From: Nicotiana tabacum
Taxonomy: Eukaryota; Streptophyta; Magnoliopsida; Solanales; Solanaceae
Direction of reading: 5' to 3'
NCBI RefSeq assembly: GCF_000715075.1
Contig: NC_134087.1
Coordinates: 129,633,518-129,697,517 of the forward strand
Length of the DNA stretch: 64,000 nucleotides
The notes below the pieces were generated by a model. The model was not told the origin of the DNA. It searched no databases and saw nothing but the letters and a program-made list of their open reading frames with translations. Each line of letters opens with the position of its first letter. Position 1 is the first letter of the stretch. Shown piece by piece: positions 10,157-21,244 of the stretch. Position numbers and translations under genes: made by a program.

Positions 10157-11742
10157 ATGAGGCACAAAGTCCCCAGATTTGGCATGGTAACCATTATTCA
10201 TCCAAGGCTGCTGAATTGGTGGGAAGATCTCCACTCCAGTGATCAGACACTCGTCCGCAAATATTTAGGGAATCTGCCTTCTCTTCTAGAAATCTAGCCT
10301 GACAACAAAATCATAGAGGCTGCAACTCTGTTTTGGATAGTGACAGGTCCGTGTTCCACTTCGGGGACCTTGAAATGACTCCTTTTCTTGAAGAAATAGG
10401 AGGCTTAGCTGGTATTCTTTGGGAGACTCCGGGTTTGCTTATGCCAGAGAATCGCAAGGGTAGCGGTTTCCTTAAGATGATGGGACTGAAGAAGAACCCA
10501 GACTTGACCTGTCTGAAAGACTCCTACATCCCATTCGACTATCTATACGAGAGGTACGGCCATAGCAAGTCATACCGCACCTACTCAGATGTATTTGCCC
10601 TCACCTCACTGGGGCATATTCACAGAAGGGTCTTCGTATTCATGTTTTGTTTCCTGGGGATGATAGTGTTCCCTATGAAGAAGGCTAGGATCCACACCAG
10701 ACTGGTCATGGTAACCAAGACTCTAATAGAAGGAATTGGCGGACAGCCTTTCAGTATAGTGCCCATGATTGTTGCTGAGATATACCGGGCTCTGGACAAC
10801 TGTCAGCGAAAAGCCAGTCATTTTGAGGGATACAATTTATTACTTCAGCTCTGGCTCATGGAGCACCTCCAGAAAAGAGAATACCGACAAGAGATCTTAC
10901 GTAGAGACTGGGATGATCACATTGCCTTCTACCAGCCAAGGCGTATGAATTATATGCCTAACATGTTCGCTCAGCCAGAGGACGCTGGAAGATGGGTGGA
11001 GCTATTTGAGAATCTAAAAGAAGATCAGGTACAGTGGATGGTCGAATGGTTCCCTACGGAAGAATTCATTGTTCGATCCCAAAACGCACCATTTCTCATA
11101 CTCATTGGTCTAAGAGAAACTTATCCCTACATTCCCCTCCGAGCCATGAGGCAGGCTGGAAGAAAGCAAATCATACCAAGGGTCGACAAAATGAGTCACT
11201 TTAGGGATGATTTCCAGGACGATGATAGCCCTCACAAATGCCAAGCTCAACACATGTGGCATTGCAAGCTCGTTTTGGGGAAAGAATCTATTGAGCCAGA
11301 CAGGCATCACGCTGGTTGCATGCCGCACTATTCGGGTTGGTTGGAAGATAATCACAATGGTATGGATCAACCCGGGTTCATTCACGGACACAGAATCATC
11401 GACGAGAAAGCTGAAGCACGGGTTAAGTACAATCAACTGCGCAAGAGAATTCGAGAGTGTAAAAGTGAGCATCGAGAAATACAAGAAGCCCATCAAAAGT
11501 TGATCGAGGAATGGAAGGATATGTCTGTCAGTGCCAACAAACGACTAGGGTATTTGGAGCGGGGTCTAGTGGAGCTAGAAGGAAAGTTCCTCAAGAGGAT
11601 TGAAGATTGTCAAAACGCTAAAGGGAATGCAGGCGGACATTTGGCCCAAGCGTATCTGCTGCTAGGACTACGCGAGTTGGTGAAGCTGTTCGAGGGGGAT
11701 AAAGATGCCAAATCTAGGGAAGGTCCTTCTGGGACCAAGTAG
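10157..11742 (+). pseudogene. Gypsy ORF1 (Tat/Ogre-type protein before gag)
   Basis: An ORF preceding gag, as in Ogre-type elements; its function is not established. The reading frame probably starts at the ATG at 10157. That frame has an in-frame TAG at 10295-10297 (consistent with CAG to TAG) and then loses one base near 10335-10340. The rest is open from 10333 to 11742 (469 aa) in the next frame. The protein has a globular N-terminal part containing FGDLEMTPFLEEIGG, typical of plant proteins sometimes annotated as DUF7745-like (from memory). The C-terminal part, about residues 355-440, is Lys/Glu rich and likely coiled coil. It has no transmembrane segment. One stop and one frameshift make it a pseudogene as it stands. 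Confidence 0.8.
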
Positions 11743-12149
11743 TTAGGAGTCTTTTATTTTGCTTTTAATGATGTAATAAGGCCAATGGCCACTAATGACA
11801 TTTTATTTTCTATTATTTAGCATCGTTGTGAATTCGTCTTATTTTTATCAATAAAATGAGGCATTTAGCATTATAAGTTCTCCAAATTAATTTGTCGCTA
11901 GGCCTACCTCGGGCACAACAAGGCACCCAAATTAGGACGCGATTTATATTCTCGCACAATGTGTTTAAATATTGCAACATTTTCTTCTCATAACCCGCAC
12001 TAACTTGTTAACTTTTTTTGTTTTTCTTTATTTTTATTCCCCTCCCCAAAGGTTAGTTCGTGCATTCTGGGACCATCATCATACAGTATGAGATCCAAGG
12101 GCCCTCATCCTCCTCCTCCGAGTCTATCCGGAACAAGAACAAAGGTAGA
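11743..12149 (+). other. Spacer between ORF1 and gag
   Basis: AT-rich non-coding spacer with TTTTATTTT runs. The frame that leads into gag is open from about 12060, but its first ATG is at 12150. Confidence 0.6.
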
Positions 12150-14507
12150 ATGGGAGATTCAAGCGCCAGAAAGGAAATTGAAAGAATTGAGATTCCTCAG
12201 GGTACCCCGGTTGCTAAGGAAACTGCTGCCCAACTTGAGCAGAAACTGTTGAAGTTCCAAGAAGAACTGGATCAAGTTCGGAACTTAGCAAATTTATCAT
12301 TCACTCTCACCGCTCCTAATGTCAACTTCTCAAATGCTCAAAATCCCGCACCTCCACAGAACACCCCACAACCACAGATGCAACCCACTCATGCTCAACA
12401 TTGCAACACATGCCACACTCCACTACCCATTCCTGAACCACTGAACACCACAAAACGACCACCCCCACAACACTCCCATCTACGTAGATACCATACCCCA
12501 CTACACTCAACCAATCTCAAGTGCACCTGAGTCTAATGACAAGGACTCTCTTATCAGAAATTTGGCAGCAGAACTCAAGAAATTGACCAGCCGAGTCCAT
12601 GGCATGGAAGGAAACAAAGGCATAGATGGGCTGAATTATGAGGACCTCTGCATTCAGCTAGATGTTGAACTTCCGGAGGGATACAAACCTCCCAAGTTCG
12701 AAATGTTCGATGGCATGGGAGATCCCAGAGTCCATTTGAGGACATATTGTGATAATCTGGTCGGTGTCGGAAGGAATGAGAAAATCCGTATGAAACTCTT
12801 CATGAGAAGCCTGAAGGGGGATGCTTTATCCTAGTACATCAGTCAGGACCCCAAGAAATGGACAAGCTGGGTAGGTATGGCATCAGATTTCATGGATAGG
12901 TTCCGATTCAATACAGAAAATGCACCGGATGTATTCTACATCCAAAATATGAAGAAAAAGCCTACCGAGACATTCTGCGAGTATGCTACTTGTTGGAGAT
13001 CAGAGGCTGCTAAGGTCAGGTCGGCCTTAGAAGAGGAACAAATGAACAGATTCTTCATCCGGGCTCAGGACCCACAATATTACGAGAGGTTGATGCTGAT
13101 CGAGGGCCAGAAATTCTCTGATATCATCAAGCTGGGAGAAAGAATTGAGGAAGGCATTAAGAATGGTATGGTTACTCATCTTGAAGCATTGCAGGCCACC
13201 AACAAGGCTTTACAGTCTGGTGGCACGTCCAAGAAGAAGGACATCAATGTCGTGATGGTCGCACAGGGAGCCAAACCACCACTAAAATACCACACTTACC
13301 CGTCACCTCCACTTACATATCAGCCTATCCCGAATTACCAAGTACCCGCACCTTCTTACCAAAATCCACCACCCGTTTACCAATCATCTCCACCTCCCGC
13401 ATATCAACCCACTTCACCCAGACGCTCTCAACTTGCACCTGTTTACCAAGCTTATAATGCCCAACCCCCTCACTACCAATCACCTCCCACTCACCAAAAT
13501 TTCCCTAGACCCAGACCAAATTTTGACCGCAGACCTCCCAGACAATATACAACCATCGCTGAGCCAATTAACCAGCTGTATGAGAAACTTAAAGCTGCTG
13601 GTTACGTCTCCCCTATCCCTGCCATAACTCCAGAAAATCCTTCCCATTGGGTCAACCCTAATAAGACCTGTGTGTACCACTCCGGCATGAAGGGACATAC
13701 CATTGATGAGTGCCGCTCGTTGAAGGACAAGATTCAAACTCTGATCGACAATAAGGTTATCGTAGCAAAGAAGCCTACTCCCAATGTCCGCAACAACCCT
13801 CTGCCTGATCATAGAGGTGGGGACATTCACATGATCGAGATCGAAGATGATTGGGACCCCAAGGGATCGATAGGATTGATTGCTGAGGATGATGAGCCAA
13901 AGAAACCGGCAATCACACTTAACCCGATTGTTGTGCAGAACCATCCCTCCAGGGGCGATGAAGTCAACATGTCTATACCTCTAGAATTTGAAGCACCTTC
14001 TTCTGCGAAGGTAGCCAGGCCAATTGAGGTTGAGTTTGGGGCTCCAAAGGCACCTGTACTCTTTAAAGTTGTTGTGTTACCACCGAGGGTACCCATTCCT
14101 GTAGCAATGTCAGACATAACACCGTTCCACTCAAATGCCATACCATGGGATTACACAGCTGAAGCAAGGAGGAAAGGAAAGACCAAGACAGGAGAAGCAA
14201 TTGCTGCGCAGGGTATGACCAGAACAGGCAGGGTTTACACTCTAGAGCACCTAGTTGAGTCCAGTAAGCAAGCCTCGAGACGGACTACTGAAACTGGTCC
14301 CGATGATCTTTGGAGGAAAATACAAGCTAAGGAGTATTCGGTCGTTGAGCAGTTGAACAAAACACCAGCACAGATCTCCATCCTAGACCTTCTACAGAGC
14401 TCTGACGCACACAAAAAGGCCTTGATGAAGATATTGAGCAAAGCTTATGTGCCCAGCAACATAACTGGGGGAGAAATGGCAAATATGGTAGGATAAATAC
14501 TGGAAAG
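12150..14507 (+). pseudogene. Gypsy gag (capsid/nucleocapsid)
   Basis: Structural polyprotein. The ATG at 12150 begins MGDSSARKEIERIEIPQG, followed by a Gln/Glu-rich coiled coil and a Pro-rich region. A frameshift between about 12460 and 12560 moves to the frame used afterwards. The capsid-like core runs from about 12562 to 13190, with KPPKFEMFDGMGDP and KFSDIIKLGERIEEG. A Pro/Tyr-rich linker of degenerate YQ.P repeats spans about 13290-13500. A zinc knuckle of the form C-x2-H-x5-H-x4-C (CVYHSGMKGHTIDEC) lies near 13669-13713. Stops are TAG at 12832-12834 (where SWY is expected in the family) and TAA at 14494-14496. Gag is in the same frame as the protease that follows. Confidence 0.88.
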
Positions 14508-15485
14508 CCACAAAATCACCTTCCACGAAGATGAACTGCCGCCGGAAGGACTGAGTCACAATATGGCCCTACATATCACTGTGCAATGCGAGGATTACTT
14601 CGTCACTAGAGTCTTGATCGATGGAGGCTCCAGCCTCAACATCTGTCCGTTGGTAACTCTCAGAACATTGGGAAAGAGCCTGCACGAGATCAAAGATGGG
14701 GCCATCAATGTCAAAGCCTTCGATGGGTCCCAAAGGTCTACTATCGGAGAGATCAACCTATGCTTGCAAATGGGGCCAACCTGGTTCGACGTTGACTTTC
14801 AAGTGATAGATGTACCAGCATCCTACAATTTGTTGTTGGGATGACTATGGATCCATGCCGCTGGAGCTGTAGCATCGACCCTATATCAGGCAGTGAAGTT
14901 CGAATGGAATCACCAAGAGGTGATCATTCATGGCGATGGTAGCAACCCCATATACAGTCGCCAGACCATCCCGATGATTGGAGGCAGAAGGAGAATAGGC
15001 GAAGAAACATACCACCATATTGAAAGAGTCAATGTTGTAGACAAAGATAAATGGTGGGATAACAAGATTGAAAGTATCCTGAATTGGTGTGGATACGAAC
15101 CTGGAAAGGGACTCGGCAAAAACCTCCAGGGAATCGCCAAATCCATCAAGCTGAAGAAACATGGCACTACATTTGGCTTGGGGTATGAGTACACTTGGGA
15201 GGAGTTCAATCACTGGTCGCCACCATGGCGCGGTCCCTATTACCCGCTGGAGCATCCGATACCTCACCTAGAGCAAACTTTCCAGCCGGCAGATATTATA
15301 TATGGGTCAGAGAAAGATGAAGCATTGGCAGCCGTGAAGAATCTGTTCCTGGAGGATGATGATATGGACTGTTGTGTTATTTTCGAGGAGGAAGGGGAGG
15401 AAGGCCCTTCTATACAAGTTGTGAACCGAGGAGAGTGCCTCAACAATTTGTCAATCAGAACCACCAGGGCCCGGAAAGCTTCGGG
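14508..15485 (+). pseudogene. Gypsy aspartic protease followed by a G-patch
   Basis: It continues the gag frame. The retropepsin active-site region is VLIDGGSSLNICP (about 14614-14652). The flap-side LLLG is followed by an in-frame TGA at 14842-14844, consistent with CGA to TGA. Downstream, GYEPGKGLGKNLQGI (about 15091-15135) fits the G-patch glycine pattern. An acidic region follows (about 15340-15410, DDDMD and EEEGEEG). The frame ends at TAG 15487-15489, but that stop lies inside a probable intron. G-patches after retropepsins are known in betaretroviruses, where they bind nucleic acid; the role here is inferred. Confidence 0.85.
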
Positions 15486-15673
15486 GTAGCAAGGCTAAAC
15501 AAAAGGACCATGCATCTCACTTTACTTTTTACTAGCTGATTTTATTTCTGCATTGTCTTTAATTCTGAAAAGAGCTCTGATACTCAAAACAATTACGAAT
15601 TTAATCGAAGCATTTCAGTTTATTATATATCTCGCTCTTATTATTTTTCTATCATTCACTTTATTTTACACAG
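15486..15673 (+). other. Probable spliced intron between protease and RT
   Basis: GTAGCAAGG at 15486 is a good plant donor and TTTTACACAG ending at 15673 is a good acceptor. The 188 nt between are T-rich. Removing them takes out the gag-pro stop codon and joins the protease frame exactly in phase with the open frame leading to RT. Ogre elements are known to carry an intron at this place. Confidence 0.7.
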
Positions 15674-17221
15674 CATTACTATTACTTGCCTTGACGATGA
15701 ACCAACGATTGTGACTTGTAACGAGACGATGCAACAAATGGATACGGACTCAGAAGAGGATGATATACCAGAAGAGGTCATCAGAGGAGTTGAGAATTTT
15801 GAAAATAGGCCTAAGTCTAACTTGGACGAAACTGAGGTCGTTAATCTGGGAGATACAGGGAATGTCAAAGAAACACGCATCAGTATTCACCTGTCACCCT
15901 CAGAAAAGAAAGAGTACACAGAATTCCTGAAGGAATATGAAGACATATTCGCCTAGTCATATGATGATATGACTGGTCTCAGCACCTCCATTGTATCTCA
16001 CAAACTGTCAACAGATCCAATATGCCAGTAAAGCAGAAGCTCAGGAAATTCAAACCCAACATGAGTTTGAAAATCAAAGAAGAGGTTACCAAGCAAGTCA
16101 AAGCCAAGGTTCTCAGGGTAGTAGAGTATCCAACATGGTTAGCCAACATCGTTCCAGTGCCAAAAAAGGATGGGAAAGTTAGAGTTTGTGTTGACTACCG
16201 GGATCTCAATCGGTCCAGTCCCAAAAACGACTTCCCCTTGCCTAACATACACATTCTTATCGACAACTGTGCCAAGCATGAGTTGCAGTCTTTTGTTGAT
16301 TGTTTCGCTGGGTATCATCAGATATGGATGGATGAGGAAGATGCAGAGAAAACGACTTTCATCACGCCGTGGGGAATGTACTGTTACAAAATGATGCCAT
16401 TCGGTTTGAAGAACGCTGGTGCCACCTACATGAGAGCCATGACTACCATCTTTCATGACATGATACACAAGGAGATCGAGGTATATGTGGATGACGTCAT
16501 CATCAAATCCAAGAAAGTCAGGGATCACATGGCAGATCTAAGAAAGTTCTTCAACAGACTGAGGAGGTACAATCTGAAACTGAATCCTGCCAAGTGTGCA
16601 TTCGGGGTTCCTGCTAGAAAATTATTGGGTTTCATCGTGAGTCATCGAAGAATAGAATTGGATCCATCAAAGGTCAAAGCTATCCGAGAATTGCCGCCGC
16701 CAAAAAACAAGAAGGACGTGATGAGTTTCCTGGGAAGACTCATAGCTCAATCCACGGTCATTTGTGAACCTATCTTCAAAATGTTGAAGAAGGACGCTGC
16801 TACCAAATGGACTGCTGATTGTTAGAAAGCTTTTGACAAAATTAAGGAATACCTGTCAACGTCGCCGGTCTTGGTTCCGCCTGAGCTGGGAATACTCTTA
16901 TTGCTTTACCTTGCGGTATCGGATAGAGCATTCGGTTGTGTTCTAGGACAACATGATGAAACAGGGAGAAAGGAGCAAGCCATCTACTATCTCAGTAAGA
17001 AGTTCACACCGTACGAGGCCCGGTATTCTCTTTTAGAACGCACTTGTTGTGCTCTGACTTGGGTCGCGCAGAAGATAAGGCATTACTTCTGTGCTTACAC
17101 TACTTATCTCATATCCAGAATGGACCCTCTGAAGTATATCTTCCAGAAGCCCATGCCCACTGGCAAGCTCGCCAAGTGGCAGATCCTGCTAAGTGAATTC
17201 GACATTATTTACGTGACCTAG
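15674..17221 (+). pseudogene. Gypsy reverse transcriptase and first RNase H
   Basis: An acidic linker comes first, then RT. FA is followed by TAG at 15954-15956, and a small deletion near 16020-16026 shifts the frame. The RT fingers-palm region is open at 16022-16825: VPVPKKDGKVRVCVDYRDLN, then the catalytic YVDDVIIKSK near 16482-16511. TAG at 16823-16825 follows, then the Ty3/gypsy RNase H with ASDRAFG-like VSDRAFGCVLGQ and ALTWVAQKIRHYF, ended by TAG at 17219-17221. The catalytic residues of RT are intact, but the reading frame is broken by three stops and a frameshift. Confidence 0.92.
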
Positions 17222-17760
17222 AAAGCAATCAAAGGGCAAGCCTTGGCGGACCATCTCGCCGAGAATCCCGTTGACGGAGAATACGAGCCCCTAAAAACGT
17301 ATTTTCCCGATGAAGAGGTATCTTTCATAGGAGAAGATATTGCAGAATCCTATGATGGTTGGAGGTTGTTTTTCGACGGAGCTGCAAATTTCAAAGGAGT
17401 TGGCATATGAGCAGTCCTAGTATCAGAAACCGGCCAGCACTACCCGGTATCCGCCAAACTCAGGTTCCCTTGCACCAATAATATGACCGAATATGAAGCC
17501 TGTATCTTGGGGCTCAAAATGGCCATTGACATGAACGTTCAGGAGTTGCTAGTGATCGGGGATTCAGACTTGCTCATACACCAGGTTCGAGGAGAGTGGG
17601 CAACCAAGAACTCTAAGATACTTCCCTACTTGCATCATATACAGGAGTTGAGGAAAAGGTTCACAAAGACAGAATTTCAGCACGTCTCTAGAGTCCAGAA
17701 CGAGTTTGCTGATGCATTAGCTACTTTAACGTCCATGATCCAGCATCCAGATACAAATTT
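17222..17760 (+). pseudogene. Gypsy second (archaeal-type) RNase H
   Basis: A second RNase H lies between RT-RNH and integrase, a hallmark of the Tat lineage. Visible catalytic-type motifs are LFFDGAANFKG (first Asp), MTEYEACILGLKMA (Glu), VIGDSDLLIHQVRGEW (Asp) and NEFADALATL (late Asp). A TGA at 17408-17410 breaks the frame just after the first motif. The rest is open in the same frame as RT and integrase. Confidence 0.85.
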
Positions 17761-19087
17761 CATTGATCCCATCCCAGTAAAGATTCATGATCAGCCAGCT
17801 TATTGTGCCCACGTCGAGGAAGAAACGGATGGAAAACCATGGTTCCATGACATCAAGGAGTACTTGACAACAGAGGAATATCCAGAACTTGCCAACGCTA
17901 CTCAGAAGCGCACACTTCGTAGGTTATCCAGCAACTTCTTTCACAGCGGAGGAATCCTGTACAGAAGGACTCCCGATTTGGGTTTACTAAGGTGTGTCGA
18001 AGCAAAAGAAGCATCTAGGCTATTGGACGAAGTGCATGCAGGGACCTGCGGGCCGCACATGAATGGTTTTATCTTAGCAAAGAAGATACTCCGAGCAGGG
18101 TATTTTTGGATGACTATGGAAACAGACTGTATCCAGTATGTCCTCTAATGCCATCACTGTCAGATACATGCAGATATGATAAAGGCACCTCCAAACGAGC
18201 TTACTACAACAAGCTCACCATGGCCATTCGCCGCTTGGGGAATGGATGTTATCGGACCTATCGAGCCTGCCGCATCAAATGGGCACAGGTTCATCTTAGT
18301 GGCAATCAATTATTTTACAAAATGGGTCGAAGCAGCATTATACAAGGCGTTCACTAAGAAGGTTGTGGCGGGTTTCGTCCGCGACCGCATTGTTTGTCGG
18401 TTCGGAGTTCCGGAATCAATCATCACCGATAATGGTTCCAATCTCAACAGTGACTTGATGAAAGCAATGTGTGAAACTTTCAAGATCAAACACAAGAACT
18501 CTACAGCCTACAGGCCTCAGATGAATGGAGTTGTAGAAGCAGCCAACAAGAATATCAAGAAGATACTAAGGAAGATGGTCGAAAGGCACAAACAATGGCA
18601 TGAGAAGTTATCATTCGCCTTATTGGGATACCGTACCACAGTCCGCACATCGACCGGAGAAACTCCCTACATACTGGTTTATGGTACAGAGGCGATCATC
18701 CCCGCCGAGGTAGAAATTCCCTCCCTAAGGATCATACAAGAAGTAGAGTTGGATGATGCAGAATGGGTAAAAGGTCGCTATGAGCAGTTAGCCCTTATAG
18801 ATGGGAAAAGGATGAATGCGGTTTGCCACGGTCAGTTGTATCAGAACAGAATGTCCAGAGCCTTCAACAAAAGGGTTAAGCCAAGGAAGTTTACGTCGGG
18901 GCAGCTGGTGTTGAAGAAAATATTCCCACATCAAGATGAAGCCAAGGGGAAGTTCTCTCCCAATTGGCAGGGTCCGTACATGGTTCACCGGGTTCTAACT
19001 GGAGGAGCCCTTATTCTTGCAGAGATGGATGGAGAAGTTTGGCTGAAGCCAATCAATTCAAATGCAGTGAAACGATATTATGTGTAA
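17761..19087 (+). pseudogene. Gypsy integrase
   Basis: The zinc-binding N-terminal module spans about 17990-18170 (HAGTCGPH, then CHHCQ) and contains an in-frame TAA at 18146-18148. The catalytic core follows: WGMDVIGPI (Asp), ITDNGSNL (Asp) and NGVVEAANKNIKK (Glu), giving the DDE triad. The C-terminal part ends in LKPINSNAVKRYYV. No chromodomain is seen, which fits the non-chromodomain Tat branch. The core is open from 18176 to 19087. Confidence 0.92.
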
Positions 19088-19215
19088 CCACTTATGATTC
19101 CCTTAATGATGTAATTTGAACTACGCCCGACCTAATTCCCGTTTAAGAGGGGATACGTAGGCAATCCTATGGGTTCGGTTGTAATTTAATAAAAATTCCA
19201 TTTTCCCCACTATTG

Positions 19216-19430
19216 GAACTGGGGCAGAATTTTGAGGAGGACCCTCAAAATTCCGAAGTTAATTTTAGTTTATGCATCGCCAGAAGTGCCAGCCCAGTAA
19301 ACTGGGGCAGAATTTTGAGGAGGAACCTCAAAATTCCAAAGAAGTTTTTAGTCATTCAGCACAGCTGTCAGAAATGTCCGCTCAATAAACTGGGGCGGAA
19401 TTTTGAGGAGGACCCTCAAAATTTCGGAGA
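19216..19430 (+). repeat. Three-unit hairpin repeat in gypsy 3' region
   Basis: The block AACTGGGGC[A/G]GAATTTTGAGG occurs three times, at about 83-88 bp spacing. In each copy AATTTTGAGG is followed 5 nt later by its exact complement CCTCAAAATT. The stems lie at 19228-19237/19243-19252, 19311-19320/19326-19335 and 19399-19408/19414-19423. Each forms a perfect 10 bp stem with a short loop. Confidence 0.85.
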
Positions 19431-19799
19431 AAAAGAGGTTGCAATGTCTTGAACCACGTCGCAGTCGTTGGTTCATCTAAAGAAAACTATTTTTGACTAT
19501 ATATTTACTAGAGCATGCATAACTATTATCCGAATTGCTATTGTTTAGCGACACTACCCCAATAACACACAACGTCAACCCGGGGAAGACGAACTAACCT
19601 TTCCCCTTACAGAACTCACGATTTTTCTTTGGATACAGGCACTCAATTCGCAATATCATTAAGTATATTTATGCACTCTCAAGAATACAACTTCTCAGAA
19701 TCATCACTTGTCTGCAATTGTTATCCGTATACAATCTCCCCAGCAGTCATATTGTCGTAATCGGCTATCAGCTAAGAGATCTTACTACTAATCATCCTT

Positions 19800-20516
19800 T
19801 TACATTCTTGCACTGCATAAGGCTACCTTTCTGCCTTTCGAGACTAAGCTCTGTATCCATTTGCATTTTGCATAAGGCTACCTTTCTGCCTTCCGAGGTT
19901 AAACTCTACCTCCATCCTGCATTTCTCTGCATTGCATAAGGCTACCTTTCTGCCTTCCGAGGTTAAGCTCTACCTCCATCTGCATCGCATAAGGCTACCT
20001 TCCTACCTTTCGAGGTTAAGCTCTACCTCCATCTGCATATCTTTGCATTGCATAAGGCTACTATTCTGCCTTTCGAGATTAAGCTCTGTCTCCATCTGCA
20101 TTTTGCATTTTGCATAAGGCTACTATTCTGCCTTTCGAGACTAAGCTCTATCTCCATTTGCATTTTGCATTTTTCATAAGGCTACCTTTCTGCCTTCTGA
20201 GGTTAAGCTCTACCTCCATCATCATCTGCATAAGGCTACTTATCTGCCTTTCGAGACTAAGCATTGTCTCCATCTGCATTTTTGCATTGCATAAGGCTAC
20301 TTTTCTGCCTTCCGAGGTTAAGCTCTACCTCCATCATCATCTGCATAAGGCTACTTATCTACCTTTCGAGACTAAGCTTTGTCTTCATCTGCATTTCCTG
20401 CATTGCATAAGGCTACCTTTCTGCCTTCCGAGACTAAGCTCTGTCTCCATCTGCATTTCCTGCATTGCATAAGGCTACCTCTCTGCCTTCCGAGACTAAG
20501 TCTCCATCCTGCATGG
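19800..20516 (+). repeat. Tandem array, unit GCATAAGGCTACCTTTCTGCC type
   Basis: About ten head-to-tail units of roughly 55-75 bp. Each has GCATAAGGCTAC, then [C/T]TTTCTGCCTT[T/C]CGAG, then GTTAAGCTCTACCTCC or ACTAAGCTCTGTCTCC, then a CATCTGCATTTTGCA-like spacer of variable length. The two core variants alternate along the array, so at least two unit types were amplified together. No coding function is likely; the repeated short ORFs are artefacts of periodicity. Confidence 0.9.
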
Positions 20517-20860
20517 CTGAAATAACGCCACTTTATTTCCTTGCATGGCTGAAATATCGCCACTTTATTTTTCTTGCACGGCTGAAATACCGCCACCTTT
20601 TATTTACGTCTTGCATCGGCTGAAAGATCGCCACCTACTGCATTTCATGGGTTGAAAGATCGCCAAATTTTCCAAGGGCGTCATTGTTTGGAGGCACCAT
20701 TTTCATAGCACGAGAACGCCATGCCATGGCCTGAGGACCCCATTTTATCTTTTGCATATCATTATTCAAAGGCATCATCGTTCGGAGGCACCATTCTCAT
20801 AGCCCGAGAACATCATTTCATATCCTGCAAATCCTTTATCATACGCTTCATGGCCCAGGA
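20517..20860 (+). repeat. Second and third short repeat families in gypsy 3' region
   Basis: About five copies of GGCTGAAATA[T/C]CGCCAC or a close variant occur at about 36-40 bp spacing from 20514 to 20665. After that, two copies of TCGTTCGGAGGCACCATT[T/C]TCATAGC[A/C]CGAGAAC or variants follow (about 20684-20720 and 20779-20815). These are separate sequence families from the preceding array. Confidence 0.75.
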
Positions 20861-21231
20861 CAACATTCATGGTCCAATGGGAACTTGCATCACGTTTAAA
20901 TTTACGCACAATATGCGCTAGTATTGCTTACCTGCAGGTACACCGGCTGGCAACGGCCGTCTCAATAGGAGCGATCCCGCTCCAGTTCCCGCAACCTATT
21001 GATTTTTCAGAAAACCTCTCTCAATCTAAACATCGCGTTCGTCCGTTTCAAATCTCCATCGGCATATTCCACCCAATGGATCCTGAACTACATATGGCCT
21101 GATTCCTGTAAGACCAGGGATGTGTAGGCGGCTCAAAAACCAGATCTCGGTCAAAATTCTTTTCAATCGTCGCTTCCGGTCAAATATGGTCATCTTATCT
21201 TTACCCGACAACTCTTTCATCCTCCTCGGGT

Positions 21232-21244
21232 AAAGAGGGGAAGC
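21232..21244 (+). promoter_or_regulatory. Polypurine tract of gypsy element
   Basis: TAAAGAGGGGAAGC lies directly before the 3' LTR and is the expected plus-strand primer site. Confidence 0.85.

Larger units (their letters stand above)
19088..21231 (+). other. Gypsy 3' untranslated region, repeat-rich
   Basis: About 2.1 kb between the integrase stop and the polypurine tract, without any credible gene. It is built from repeated blocks listed separately: three hairpin units, an array of about ten units of 60-75 bp, and two shorter repeat families. Hypervariable tandem repeats at this place are known for Tat/Ogre elements. Confidence 0.85.

Noticed and set aside
19718..20472. Short ORFs with repeated CLSRLSSVSIC-like peptides
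   Set aside because: They only translate the tandem array; the periodicity comes from the DNA repeats.
19800..20516. Regular direct repeats with variable spacers that look at first like a CRISPR array
   Set aside because: The units are tandem, drift in sequence, and lie in the 3' region of a plant retrotransposon; spacers are just the variable part of the unit.
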